Shown: positions 7,414 to 16,198 of the stretch, piece by piece | Layout of the letters: each line of letters begins with the position of its first letter | Numbering within the stretch: the stretch's first letter is position 1 | From: Vibrio sp. VB16 | GTDB lineage: Bacteria; Pseudomonadota; Gammaproteobacteria; Enterobacterales; Vibrionaceae | Assembly: GCF_015594925.2 (NCBI RefSeq) | Contig: NZ_CP087590.1 | Coordinates: 496,001 to 560,000, forward strand | Reading direction: 5' to 3' | DNA length: 64,000 nt | The notes under the pieces: model-generated | Database searches by the model: none | What the model was told of the DNA's origin: nothing | What the model saw: only the letters and a program-made list of their open reading frames with translations | Made by a program: the position numbers and the translations under genes

Positions 7414-8091
7414 ATGAGTGATAGATTGGCCTGGAACGACGTGATTGAACAAGAAAAAAAGAAAGATTACTTCAGACAAACCTTAGCATTTATTCAGTCT
7501 GAACGAGAGGCCGGCAGGGTTATTTATCCATCAGATGCGGATGTTTATAATGCTTTTTTTCTGACCGAAATTAGCGATGTAAAAGTCGTGATTATAGGGC
7601 AAGATCCTTATCACGGTCCGAATCAAGCTCATGGTCTTTGCTTTTCAGTTTTACCAGATGTTAAGACACCCCCGTCGCTCGTCAATATCTATAAAGAATT
7701 GGCGCAAGATATTGCTAGCTTTGAAATACCGAAACATGGCTTTCTCCAAAGTTGGGCTAAACAAGGTGTCTTGTTGCTTAACACCGTGCTGACTGTGGAG
7801 CAAGGCAAAGCGCATTCTCACTCTAAAGCGGGTTGGGAGGCGTTTACAGATAAGATAATTTCCGTGATTGATACGGAGTGCCAAGGCGTCGTTTTCTTGT
7901 TATGGGGGGCACATGCACAGAAAAAAGGTAAAGTTATTGACCGTAATAAGCACTATGTTTTGAATGCTCCTCATCCTTCACCATTATCGGCTCATCGTGG
8001 TTTTTTTGGGTGTAAGCACTTCTCTTTAACCAATAAAATTCTGGTTGAGACAGGTCGAAAACCGATTGACTGGCAACCTAATTTTGATTGA
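7414..8091 (+). CDS. ung: Uracil-DNA glycosylase
   Basis: A 225-residue family-1 UDG that removes uracil from DNA as the first step of base-excision repair. The water-activating motif GQDPYHGPNQAHGLCFSV places the catalytic aspartate at residue 64. The DNA-intercalating HPSPLSAHRG loop has its histidine at 187. Both numbers equal those in E. coli Ung. AAAGGAG lies 8 bases before the ATG. It is downstream of nfo, the enzyme that acts on the abasic product, which is a sensible functional cluster. About 140 bases separate it from the hemerythrin gene. Confidence 0.97.
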   Translation: MSDRLAWNDVIEQEKKKDYFRQTLAFIQSEREAGRVIYPSDADVYNAFFLTEISDVKVVIIGQDPYHGPNQAHGLCFSVLPDVKTPPSLVNIYKELAQDIASFEIPKHGFLQSWAKQGVLLLNTVLTVEQGKAHSHSKAGWEAFTDKIISVIDTECQGVVFLLWGAHAQKKGKVIDRNKHYVLNAPHPSPLSAHRGFFGCKHFSLTNKILVETGRKPIDWQPNFD

Positions 8092-8230
8092 TATCCATAT
8101 TGTTAACCGGTAATTAATTGGTTGAATTTCGACCACTATCAAAGCACGCTTGCCATTCTTTATATACACTTATTAAGGGTATGGATATAACTAACCTGAG
8201 TTCAGGTTAATTAAAAAGGAGAAGCAAGCA

Positions 8231-8776
8231 ATGATGATGGAGCAGATCCACCGCGAACACGGGTATATGGTACGCTTGTTAGCTATTCTTAGGAGCAAAT
8301 GGAATGCACTTAAGGATGAGAAGCCAATTAATTACAGTTTGATAAAAGAAATTGTTGAGTACCTATCTAGCCATTCTGAAACTGTACACCACCCAAAAGA
8401 AGATATACTTTATCGTTATTATGTTGAAAAATATCCAGTAAATTCTGGAATTAAAAATTTGGAACTTGAGCACCAAAAGTTGTCTGAGAAAACGCAAGAT
8501 TTTATATTAATTGTGGATATGATTCTTCAAGATGCTGTGGTACCTCAGGATGTCTTTCTGGATCAGTTAGAAAGCTTCATACAAAACCAGAAGCGTCATT
8601 TAGATATTGAAGAGAAAGAGATACTACCGCTGATAAAAAGTACCTTTACGACAGAAGATTGGCAGGAAGTGGAAAGTCGCTGGGATCATAGCGATGATGA
8701 TCCTGTCTTTGGCAATACTATTGCTGACCAATATAAGCAACTTGCTGAACGTGTCAGGCAAGTGAAAACTGAGTAA
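8231..8776 (+). CDS. Hemerythrin HHE-domain protein
   Basis: A 181-residue helical protein that fits a four-helix-bundle di-iron hemerythrin-like fold. Likely ligands are visible in order: IHREHG (H7, H10), HHPKEDILY, LELEHQKL, and RHLDIEEKEILPL, the usual H, HxxxE, H, HxxxE pattern. Such proteins bind oxygen or nitric oxide, or protect iron centres (YtfE-like). The start follows AAAAAGGAG 8 bases upstream and is one of three tandem ATG codons. The C-terminal 40 residues are acidic (DHSDDDPVFG). It is monocistronic, ending in a hairpin terminator. The exact role is not readable from sequence. Confidence 0.85.
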   Translation: MMMEQIHREHGYMVRLLAILRSKWNALKDEKPINYSLIKEIVEYLSSHSETVHHPKEDILYRYYVEKYPVNSGIKNLELEHQKLSEKTQDFILIVDMILQDAVVPQDVFLDQLESFIQNQKRHLDIEEKEILPLIKSTFTTEDWQEVESRWDHSDDDPVFGNTIADQYKQLAERVRQVKTE

Positions 8777-8819
8777 GAATGATGGTTTAGTATAAAAAAC
8801 AATTACCAATTGTAGGTTT

Positions 8820-8852
8820 AGAAACAGGTACTTGAGTGCCTGTTTCTGTATT
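8820..8852 (+). terminator. Terminator after the hemerythrin gene
   Basis: A 9-bp stem AGAAACAGG/CCTGTTTCT (8820-8828 with 8839-8847) with a 10-base loop, then GTATTTTAA. It lies between convergent genes and may serve both. Confidence 0.75.
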
Positions 8853-8863
8853 TTAATTGGTAT

Positions 8864-9052
8864 TTAATACTGATCGTTCTCTTTTAAACCATAACTATTG
8901 CAAACATCTAATTCCATCAACTCTCTTTGTAAGCGTTGACGATCTTTAATTGCTTCTATTTCACGCCATCGGCGTTTCGCTGGCTTGGCACGACCAGAAC
9001 GCGTTGGGTTAGAGTCCGATTCCATAATGTCATCTAGTAGAAAGCCTTCCAT
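8864..9052 (-). CDS. DUF3545 family protein
   Basis: A 62-residue basic, helical protein with the conserved core RRWREIEAIKDRQRLQREL (about residues 27-45), which I recognise as DUF3545, a small family common in Vibrionaceae and related gammaproteobacteria. AGAGAGG lies 6 bases before the ATG. It has no signal peptide or membrane segment. Function is unknown; the charged helix could mediate protein or nucleic-acid contacts. A short hairpin (ACTCC/GGAGT, about 9073-9087) lies in its leader. Confidence 0.75.
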   Translation of the reverse strand: MEGFLLDDIMESDSNPTRSGRAKPAKRRWREIEAIKDRQRLQRELMELDVCNSYGLKENDQY

Positions 9053-9330
9053 GTTGACCTCTCTTATTTAATGTACTCCTAACGGAGTCTTTTAAGTACC
9101 ATAAGTGTGGTAAGAATAACTATGATGTGTTTCTCATTTGTTACCCTTTGATGAAGCTTTTATTAGGAAATCTACCTTAATTCACAGTTTTATACGGCCG
9201 AACTGTTTAAAAATTAATCAGTTAGCACCTTCCTCCCGAGTTCTGGTTTTGTAAGTTGACTTCTGAATGAGTTCAACCAGAATGTTGTAGGTAAAATATT
9301 CTATTCGCCATCATCCACGGAGAGGACCTT

Positions 9331-10749
9331 GTGGCAGAAACTATTCGTTTACTTAACGATCTTTTATGGGGATCGATACTTGTCTATATACTCGTCGGTG
9401 TTGGGGTCTTCTTCACTGTTAAATTAGGTTTTATTCAGTTTCGGCATTTCACCCATACATTTAAAGTGCTTAGAAATAGCCGAACCGTTGAAGGTTCAGG
9501 TATTTCTTCATTTCAAGCTTTGTGTACGAGCTTAGCGGCTCGAGTCGGAACCGGTAATATGGCTGGTGTGGCAATTGCGTTGACGGTTGGTGGCCCAGGA
9601 GCGATATTCTGGATGTGGTTGATAGGTATGCTAGGTATGGCGACTTCTTTTGCTGAAAGCACCTTGGCACAGCTTTATAAAACCCGAGATGACGACGGTA
9701 ATTTTCGTGGTGGTCCAGCTTACTACATGGAGAAAGGATTAGGGATGCGCTGGTTAGGCGCGCTTTTTTCTGTGTTTTTAATCATTACTTTTGGTTTGGT
9801 ATTTAATGCAGTTCAAGCCAACGCTATCGCGAGTGCAATGGAAACCGCTTTTGGCTGGGATTCAATGTACGTCGGCATTTTCGTTGTGATCCTATCGGCA
9901 TTTGTTATTTTTGGTGGTATTCGCAAGGTTGCGCGTACTGCAGAAATCGTTGTGCCCTTGATGGCACTTGCTTATTTAGCGTTGGCGGCTGTCGTGGTTG
10001 TCTTAAACGTAGATAAGGTGCCAGGGGCGCTGTTTCTCATTGTTAAGAGTGCTTTTGGGGTTCAGGAAGCCGTGGCCGGTGGGGTGGGGTATTCGATTTC
10101 TCAAGCTGTCATTAATGGGGTTGAGAGAGGTTTGTTTTCAAATGAAGCAGGTATGGGCTCTGCGCCTAATGCAGCAGCAACGGCAACGCCATATCCTCCA
10201 CATCCTGCATCCCAAGGTTATGTACAGATGCTTGGCGTATTTCTTGATACGATAGTGATATGTACAGCCACTGTCGCGATTATTCTTGTGTCTGGTGAAT
10301 ACGAACTTCACGGATCCATTACCGGCATCGAACTGACTCAAAAGGCGTTGAGTTCTCAGGTAGGCGAGTGGGGAAGTTCATTCATTGCCATTGCCATTTT
10401 TCTTTTTGCTTTTACTTCCATCATTGCAAACTATTCCTATGCAGAAACGAATCTGACTTTTCTAGAGCATAATCATAAAACAAGCAGTATGGTCTTGCGT
10501 GTATTGGTGTTGTGTATGGTGATGTATGGATCGATCGAAGCATTGCCAACGATATGGGCACTGGCGAGTGTTTCTATGGGGATGATGTCTATCGTTAACT
10601 TGATGGCGATAATGTTGCTGTCTGGTATTGTGATTAAACTCGCCAAAGATTATAACCGTCAATTAATTATGGGACGAGTGCCCAAATTTAAACCGAATGA
10701 GTTTCCAGAGTTAATGGCTCAACTAGAAAAAGATGTTTGGGATGATTGA
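9331..10749 (+). CDS. Sodium:alanine symporter family transporter
   Basis: A 472-residue member of the alanine or glycine:cation symporter (AGCS) family, related to DagA/AlsT. The family signatures GVFFTVKLGFIQFRHF, FQALCTSLAARVGTGNMAGVA, GGPAYYMEKGLG and NEAGMGSAPNAAA are all present, and hydrophobic helices fill the protein. It imports a small neutral amino acid with sodium. The start is a GTG with GAGAGGA 6 bases upstream. The 278-base region before it has no recognisable glycine riboswitch, although such symporters can be controlled by one in Vibrio. It contains only a weak hairpin pairing TTCTGGTT (9241) with AACCAGAA (9275). Confidence 0.9.
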   Translation: MAETIRLLNDLLWGSILVYILVGVGVFFTVKLGFIQFRHFTHTFKVLRNSRTVEGSGISSFQALCTSLAARVGTGNMAGVAIALTVGGPGAIFWMWLIGMLGMATSFAESTLAQLYKTRDDDGNFRGGPAYYMEKGLGMRWLGALFSVFLIITFGLVFNAVQANAIASAMETAFGWDSMYVGIFVVILSAFVIFGGIRKVARTAEIVVPLMALAYLALAAVVVVLNVDKVPGALFLIVKSAFGVQEAVAGGVGYSISQAVINGVERGLFSNEAGMGSAPNAAATATPYPPHPASQGYVQMLGVFLDTIVICTATVAIILVSGEYELHGSITGIELTQKALSSQVGEWGSSFIAIAIFLFAFTSIIANYSYAETNLTFLEHNHKTSSMVLRVLVLCMVMYGSIEALPTIWALASVSMGMMSIVNLMAIMLLSGIVIKLAKDYNRQLIMGRVPKFKPNEFPELMAQLEKDVWDD

Positions 10750-10865
10750 CTAAAACCATCCATTGTTGAGAGCGATTAAATAAATAGAATAAGACGTGCT
10801 GACTGGGTGCGACTTTTTCTATAATCTAGTCGCATAACAAATAGAATTACCAGGGAAGAAAAAAT

Positions 10866-11642
10866 ATGCTCATTGTTGTTTCGCCGGCTAAGACATTGGA
10901 TTATGAATCCCCGTTAGCTATTGAAAAATATACTCAACCAGAACTGATTGGTCATGCTAAATTACTCATCAACGAGTGCCGGAAGCTAACGCCTTTGGAT
11001 ATTTCCACCTTGATGAAGGTAAGCGATAAGATCGCTGGCTTAAATGTGGCGAGATTCGAACAGTGGAGTGAAACCTTTACCCCAGAGAGTGCTCGTCAAG
11101 CTATCTTGGCCTTTAAAGGTGATGTTTACACGGGGTTAGATGCCCAAACGATGAGTGAAGCTGATTTTGATTATGCACAATCTCATTTACGTATGTTGTC
11201 TGGTCTTTATGGGGTATTAAGGCCGCTAGATCTTATGCAACCATATCGCCTAGAAATGGGTAGCAAATTGGCGAATGAACGTGGTTCAAATCTGTATCAA
11301 TTCTGGGGGAGTGTGATTACCGAAAAGCTTAATTATGCTTTAAACGAACAGGGCGACAATGTTCTGATTAATCTTGCGTCTAATGAATATTTTAAGTCGG
11401 TAAAAACCAAACAGATTGATGGCACTGTTGTTACGCCAATATTCAGAGATTGCAAGAACGGCCAGTATAAAGTGATCAGCTTTTTTGCCAAAAGAGCTCG
11501 TGGCATGATGGCTCGCTATATCATCGATAACCGTATCTCCTCAATTGAGACTTTAACTCAGTTTGATGTGGCAGGTTATTATTTTGTAGAAGAAGAGTCA
11601 TCAGCGACAGAGTTGGTATTCAAGAGAGAAGAGCAGAATTAG
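10866..11642 (+). CDS. yaaA: Peroxide stress protein YaaA (DUF328)
   Basis: A 258-residue cytoplasmic protein, the usual length of YaaA. Recognised from MLIVVSPAKTLDYESP at the N-terminus, FKGDVYTGLDA, LSGLYGVLRPLDLMQPYRLEMG, NLASNEYFKSV and FFAKRARGMMARYI. In E. coli YaaA belongs to the OxyR response, binds DNA and lowers free intracellular iron during peroxide stress. It is transcribed alone and meets srmB tail to tail across a bidirectional terminator. GGGAAG precedes the ATG. No OxyR site was clear to me. Confidence 0.94.
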   Translation: MLIVVSPAKTLDYESPLAIEKYTQPELIGHAKLLINECRKLTPLDISTLMKVSDKIAGLNVARFEQWSETFTPESARQAILAFKGDVYTGLDAQTMSEADFDYAQSHLRMLSGLYGVLRPLDLMQPYRLEMGSKLANERGSNLYQFWGSVITEKLNYALNEQGDNVLINLASNEYFKSVKTKQIDGTVVTPIFRDCKNGQYKVISFFAKRARGMMARYIIDNRISSIETLTQFDVAGYYFVEEESSATELVFKREEQN

Positions 11643-11655
11643 AAGATTAATCGAA

Positions 11656-11697
11656 TAAAAAAGCGTCATTTCCAGAGTATGGATATGACGCTTTTTT
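11656..11697. terminator. Bidirectional terminator between yaaA and srmB
   Basis: AAAAAGCGTCAT pairs with ATGACGCTTTTT around a 15-base loop. The A-run and T-run at the two ends make it usable for both converging transcripts. Confidence 0.9.
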
Positions 11698-11733
11698 GTG
11701 CATAGAGTGACTAAAGGGTCTATTTATTGACGA

Positions 11734-12966
11734 CTATTTTTTCTTTTTATTTTTCTTCTTCTTTTTCACTGGTGCTGCGGTCTTTGCTTTGACTTTCTTC
11801 TTTTTGCCAACATTTGGTTTTTTATGCGTTGGGCGCATATCTTTCACAAAACGTTCTTTCACATCATCTTGGATATAACGAGCAATACGAGCCATCATTG
11901 ATTGGTCGTGTGCTTCGATTAAAGATATCGCATTACCTTTTTTACCGGCGCGAGCAGTACGTCCAATGCGATGTATATAAACATCGGCAGTACGCGGTAG
12001 GTCATAGTTAATCACATGAGACACATCAGGAAGGTCGATACCACGAGCGGCAACGTCCGTCGCGATGAGTACGTTCACCTCGCCTTCGCGGAAACGACGA
12101 ATCGCATTGTTGCGGCGATCTTGTTGCATCTCACCTTGGATCCAGCTACACGGTATCTGTGCACTTTCTAGCAGTGATCTTACATCCGCTAGACGATCTC
12201 GGGTTTTTACAAAGATGATAGACCGATCAGCCTGTTCTTTGAGGATATGCTTTAACAGCTCGTTTTTGTGTTTTAGTGTGTCGGCACGATGATACCACTG
12301 AGTTATCTTTTTACGCTCACGTCGAGAAGGATCCGCTTCAATTTCTGCTGGTTCCTTTAGAAGATCGGCAGTAAAGCCTTCCACGCCTTTGCCTTCTAAT
12401 GTCGCAGAGAAAAGCAGTGTCTGCTTTCTCCATCGGCATTCGCCAGCAAGACGGTCGACAACGGGTGCAAAGCCCATATCTAACATTCGATCCGCTTCAT
12501 CAAGAATCAACCATTCGATAGCGCGGCAATCAAATTTTTCACCATCGATGTATTCCATTAATCGCCCCGGTGTTGCGACGACAATATCTTGTGTTTTTGC
12601 CAGAATATCAGCGTGATCTTGATACATTACACCACCGGTAATCGTAATGATTTTCAGGTTGGTATTTTTTGCTAGTGCACGAGCTTGATCGGCAACCTGC
12701 ATTGCCAACTCTCTTGTTGGCGTTAAAATAAGAACACGAGCTGGTCCTGCTCTTCTGCGAGGAAAATCCTGCAAAAATTGCAAAGCAGGGAGAACAAAAG
12801 CAGCGGTTTTTCCTGTTCCTGTAGGCGCAGAAGCAAGAATATCTCGGCCATCTAATGCTAGTGGGATCGCCTCAGCCTGAATTTGAGTCGGGCGCTCAAA
12901 ACCCAGTTCGGTAATAGCTTCAACAAGGTTTTCATCAAGCTCAAGGTCAGAAAAATTATTGATCAC
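11734..12966 (-). CDS. srmB: DEAD-box RNA helicase SrmB
   Basis: A 410-residue ATP-dependent RNA helicase that helps assemble the 50S ribosomal subunit. All DEAD-box motifs are readable: Q motif (FERPTQIQ), ASAPTGTGKT, PTRELAMQ, GGV, ATPGR, LDEADRM, SAT, FVKTRDR, TDVAARGIDLPDV and HRIGRTARAGKKG. SrmB-specific segments such as ADPSRRERKKITQWYHRAD and CRWRKQTLLFSATLEG separate it from RhlE and DeaD. The last 35 residues are a lysine-rich tail (VKKKKKNKKKK) probably gripping rRNA. This tail is shorter than in E. coli. It lies downstream of trmN with an 80-base gap and no clear terminator, so the two may be cotranscribed. Confidence 0.95.
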   Translation of the reverse strand: MINNFSDLELDENLVEAITELGFERPTQIQAEAIPLALDGRDILASAPTGTGKTAAFVLPALQFLQDFPRRRAGPARVLILTPTRELAMQVADQARALAKNTNLKIITITGGVMYQDHADILAKTQDIVVATPGRLMEYIDGEKFDCRAIEWLILDEADRMLDMGFAPVVDRLAGECRWRKQTLLFSATLEGKGVEGFTADLLKEPAEIEADPSRRERKKITQWYHRADTLKHKNELLKHILKEQADRSIIFVKTRDRLADVRSLLESAQIPCSWIQGEMQQDRRNNAIRRFREGEVNVLIATDVAARGIDLPDVSHVINYDLPRTADVYIHRIGRTARAGKKGNAISLIEAHDQSMMARIARYIQDDVKERFVKDMRPTHKKPNVGKKKKVKAKTAAPVKKKKKNKKKK

Positions 12967-13046
12967 AGTAGGATCTCCACAAGCAGTAGTTAAAAGTTCG
13001 GTCGCGCATTATAGAGGAATAATGGTTATATCAACATCATTATATC

Positions 13047-13766
13047 TTACATCTTCAAATAAAAATCTTTCGTTAGAGCAATAAAGTCTGCGGAGTATTG
13101 CCCAGCTTGATGAATGATCAAATTTGATGGTTCGGTTTTGTGTTCTTTTAGGCTCAGTTCTATTAATAAACGACTGACGGGCTTGGTATCCGTTGGTGCA
13201 ACTTGGCATAACCGAGAAACCGACCACCCCAAAGATTTCGCGGCAGAGATAAACGCCATGCCCTCAACTAGCGGGAGAATAAAGTTCGCTTTTCCATCTG
13301 GTGCTAGTCGCTTTTCACATACAACCAATAGCTGGGAGTGCGATAAAGAATCGGTATGTCGTGCGGTCGCTCTATGGGATGAATGAGATTGCTCACCATC
13401 AGTGAAATAAGGGGGATTACAAATAATCGTGTCGAATGGATTTACGGCTTCCCATTGTAAAATATCGCCATGAATAAGATTAATTTGATCAGTCCAACCT
13501 GAATGATGAAAATTGATTTTCGCAGCATCATAGGCCTCTAAATCTATTTCAATCGCCGATATTTGTGCATGTGGAAAGCGTTGAGCACACATTAATGTAA
13601 GTAGGCCAGTTCCCGTACCTATGTCTAAAATAGCGTTGCTTTGATCTGAGTCAATCCAAGCACCTAACAGTACGCCATCGGTACTGACAGGCATGCCAGA
13701 GAATCCACCATAAACGTTGAACCTTTTGAATTTAAAGTCTTTTGTTCTTTTTTTTAATTCTGTCAT
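13047..13766 (-). CDS. trmN: tRNA1(Val) (adenine-37-N6)-methyltransferase TrmN6
   Basis: A 239-residue SAM-dependent methyltransferase that modifies A37 of tRNA1(Val). The opening FKFKRFNVYGGFSGMPVSTDGVLLGAW matches the E. coli YfiC pattern. Motif I is ILDIGTGTGLLTLM and the catalytic motif is NPPYF in TIICNPPYFTDGEQ. I chose the ATG at 13766 (AGAAG just upstream), giving a length close to the 245 residues of E. coli. The reading frame stays open 53 codons further to 13925, but that extension lacks a ribosome site and any family match. It lies next to srmB, as in E. coli, but here on the same strand and reading towards it. It is divergent from brnQ. Confidence 0.92.
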   Translation of the reverse strand: MTELKKRTKDFKFKRFNVYGGFSGMPVSTDGVLLGAWIDSDQSNAILDIGTGTGLLTLMCAQRFPHAQISAIEIDLEAYDAAKINFHHSGWTDQINLIHGDILQWEAVNPFDTIICNPPYFTDGEQSHSSHRATARHTDSLSHSQLLVVCEKRLAPDGKANFILPLVEGMAFISAAKSLGWSVSRLCQVAPTDTKPVSRLLIELSLKEHKTEPSNLIIHQAGQYSADFIALTKDFYLKM

Positions 13767-14057
13767 TATCTTCTGTATACACTCTAATATGCGGAGTTTA
13801 TAACTAGTTTGAATTAATTGAATGAAGTTATTATCTATATTCTGTAGTGCAAATCGTTCATTATTCGAGTCGTATAAGCTGTCTTTTTCTATATTACTGG
13901 TCAATAAAACTGCCTTACTGTTCATATTGTGAAGTTAAATTCCGTTTTTATTAACCTTATTGATTGTTTTTCTCTTTTTCTTCATTATCACCAACCTTAA
14001 AAAGTCAGATGTTCTGGCTGTTGTTGAATTGATGAAATATTATTATAAGGTTGACCT

Positions 14058-15371
14058 ATGAGTCAGAACTTAAAATTAACGGATATTATTGCTGTAGGAT
14101 TTATGCTCTTTGCCTTTTTCTTAGGGGCGGGAAATATCATTTTTCCTCCTTTGGCAGGGCAACTTGCTGGTGATAATGCGTTTTTAGCCATGATCGGCTT
14201 CCTGCTAACGGCTGTAGGGCTACCTTTGATAACTATTATAGCAATAGCTATTGCTGGTGGCACGTGGGAGTCACTGACTAAAGACCTCCCCAAACGAGCA
14301 GCAACAATAATGGCCGTTTTAATTTTTGTCATCATTGGTCCTGCATTTGCGGCGCCACGTACCGGTCTTGTTGCCTATGAAATGGCGATTAAACCTTTCA
14401 TTGCTAATGCAGCACAACTTGATCTCACACTGTTCTCGATCTTATTTTTCTCCGTTGCTATGTTTTTTGCTTGGTTTCAAGGCAAGCTTATTGATGTGAT
14501 CGGTAAGTTTTTAACTCCCGCGCTATTTGTCACACTTGTTGTTCTAGCGATTGCTGTATTTGTAAATCCTCAGGGCACTATTTTGGCCGCTCAAGGTGAT
14601 TATATCTCTCAACCTTTGATCAAAGGGTTTCTTGAAGGTTATAACACCATGGATACCTTTGGTGCGTTGATGTTTGGTATGTTGATAGTGGATTCGTTGC
14701 GCAGCAAAGGCATTACGGATAAAGCCGCGACGACAAAATATCTAACTATCGCCGCAATTATTGCTGCGTTAGGGTTGGCATTTGTTTATATCTCACTATT
14801 TTATTTAGGTGCAACAAGTGGTGGTGTAGTAGAAGGCGCGGATAATGGTGGGATTATTCTTAGTCAATATGTGCAATCACTATTCGGTTCGTCTGGTCAA
14901 CTTGTCCTATCGACTATCGTGTTACTGGCGTGTTTAACCACAGCTATAGGGTTAGTATCGGCCTGTTCTGATTTCTTTAGTACGCTAACTCCGATTACCT
15001 ACAAGGCTTGGGTCATCATCATCGGTGTTATATGCGCTACGGTAGCAAATGTTGGCTTAGCTCAACTTATTTCACTATCAGTGCCTGTGCTATTTACGCT
15101 GTATCCGGTGGCGATAGCGTTGGTTGCGTTAACGTTTTTTAGAAAGCGTTTACCAAATCCACAATTAGCCTATCGGAGTGTTATTATTGTTTCGCTGTTA
15201 TTTGCCGTAATAGATGCCGCGAAAATTGCTGGGGTGGATGTTTCGGTATTTACGTTCTTACCATTATTTGAATATGGTATGGGTTGGTTGCTACCGACAG
15301 GGTTAGCATTGATTACAATGCTATTTGTTGGTCGCAAGAAACAGAAATCTCTGGTGGAAGAAGCAGCCTAG
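14058..15371 (+). CDS. brnQ: Branched-chain amino acid:cation symporter BrnQ
   Basis: A 437-residue inner-membrane carrier of the LIVCS family, close to the 439 residues of E. coli BrnQ. It imports leucine, isoleucine and valine with sodium or protons. Diagnostic segments are FMLFAFFLGAGNIIFPPLAGQLAG, GPAFAAPRTGLVAYEMA and ACLTTAIGLVSACSDFF. About 12 hydrophobic helices are evident. The start has only a weak ribosome site (AAGG 10 bases upstream). It is a single gene, divergent from trmN and convergent with fldB. The 132 bases upstream show no attenuator that I can identify. Confidence 0.94.
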   Translation: MSQNLKLTDIIAVGFMLFAFFLGAGNIIFPPLAGQLAGDNAFLAMIGFLLTAVGLPLITIIAIAIAGGTWESLTKDLPKRAATIMAVLIFVIIGPAFAAPRTGLVAYEMAIKPFIANAAQLDLTLFSILFFSVAMFFAWFQGKLIDVIGKFLTPALFVTLVVLAIAVFVNPQGTILAAQGDYISQPLIKGFLEGYNTMDTFGALMFGMLIVDSLRSKGITDKAATTKYLTIAAIIAALGLAFVYISLFYLGATSGGVVEGADNGGIILSQYVQSLFGSSGQLVLSTIVLLACLTTAIGLVSACSDFFSTLTPITYKAWVIIIGVICATVANVGLAQLISLSVPVLFTLYPVAIALVALTFFRKRLPNPQLAYRSVIIVSLLFAVIDAAKIAGVDVSVFTFLPLFEYGMGWLLPTGLALITMLFVGRKKQKSLVEEAA

Positions 15372-15499
15372 TTTTTTACTGAAAAGTCCTCTCTTAATCC
15401 AATGTCCTCGCGGTTTACGCAGGGGCATTGTTGTTTGTAGTCAGCAGTATATTGCTTAGGTTAAGGGAAGGTTACCTATGCTAAGCGAACCAAGCTTAT

Positions 15500-15531
15500 G
15501 AACCTCTAGATCTGTTGAATGCTAGAGGTTC
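15500..15531 (-). terminator. Hairpin overlapping the fldB stop codon
   Basis: GAACCTCTAG and CTAGAGGTTC form a perfect 10-bp stem with a 12-base loop. The fldB TGA lies inside one arm. No T-tract follows on either strand, so it may stabilise the 3' end rather than terminate by itself. Confidence 0.55.
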
Positions 15532-16048
15532 AAAGTGTTTCTTGGTATTCAGTGAGGATTTGTTCACACCAATTCGCAATACGTACATCACTATATTCGT
15601 ACTGAGAGTCTTCATCGAGTGCTAATCCTACAAACAATGAACCATCTTCAGTAAGGGCTTTTGATGCCTCAAATTTGTAGCCATCCGTAGACCAATACCC
15701 AAGAAATTGTGCACCTGTCGGTATTAGCTCATCATGAAGTAAGCCCATAGCATCCAAAAACCACTCGCCATAACCTTCTTGATCACCCAAACCAAACAGC
15801 GCGACGTGCTTGTTCTTCAATGAAACCCCTGCGATTTCTTGCCAAATCGCACTCCAATCTTCCTGTATTTCACCAAAATCCCATGTTGAAATGCCCAAAA
15901 TCAATAGGTCATAATCGTTCATTACACTTAATGACGTCTCTTTGACGTTGTGAATGTCGACGAGTTCTTCTCCAATAATGGCACGTATTTTTTCCGCTGC
16001 CATTTCTGTATAGCAGGTGGTTGATCCGTAGAAGAGTCCAATTTTCAT
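15530..16048 (-). CDS. fldB: Flavodoxin 2 (FldB)
   Basis: A 172-residue long-chain flavodoxin carrying FMN as a low-potential electron carrier. The phosphate-binding loop is GLFYGSTTCYTEMAAEKI, and the flavin-stacking regions are STWDFGEIQEDW and GLGDQEGYGEWFLDAMG. The unusual C in place of a G in the loop (STTCYTE) is typical of FldB rather than FldA. The position next to xerD, in divergent orientation, is conserved from E. coli. Length is one residue short of the E. coli protein. It ends in a perfect hairpin. Confidence 0.93.
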   Translation of the reverse strand: MKIGLFYGSTTCYTEMAAEKIRAIIGEELVDIHNVKETSLSVMNDYDLLILGISTWDFGEIQEDWSAIWQEIAGVSLKNKHVALFGLGDQEGYGEWFLDAMGLLHDELIPTGAQFLGYWSTDGYKFEASKALTEDGSLFVGLALDEDSQYEYSDVRIANWCEQILTEYQETL

Positions 16049-16198
16049 GTTAGATAGATTCGCATATTAGGTCTTTGCTAAGGATTTTACCTATAAACAG
16101 GGTATGATTGCAGTCCTTAGTTCCTGTTTTGATAAAATTCTAGTAATTTAGCTTTTGCTGAATTACTCTGAAAGCCAGTGTTTGAGTGATGATAAAAG

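Noticed and set aside
9053..9330. Possible glycine riboswitch before the alanine symporter
   Set aside because: Such symporters can carry one in Vibrio, but I could not find the conserved glycine aptamer core; only a weak 8-bp stem is present.
13767..13925. 53-codon N-terminal extension of trmN
   Set aside because: The frame is open but no ribosome site precedes 13925, and the shorter start gives the normal family length.
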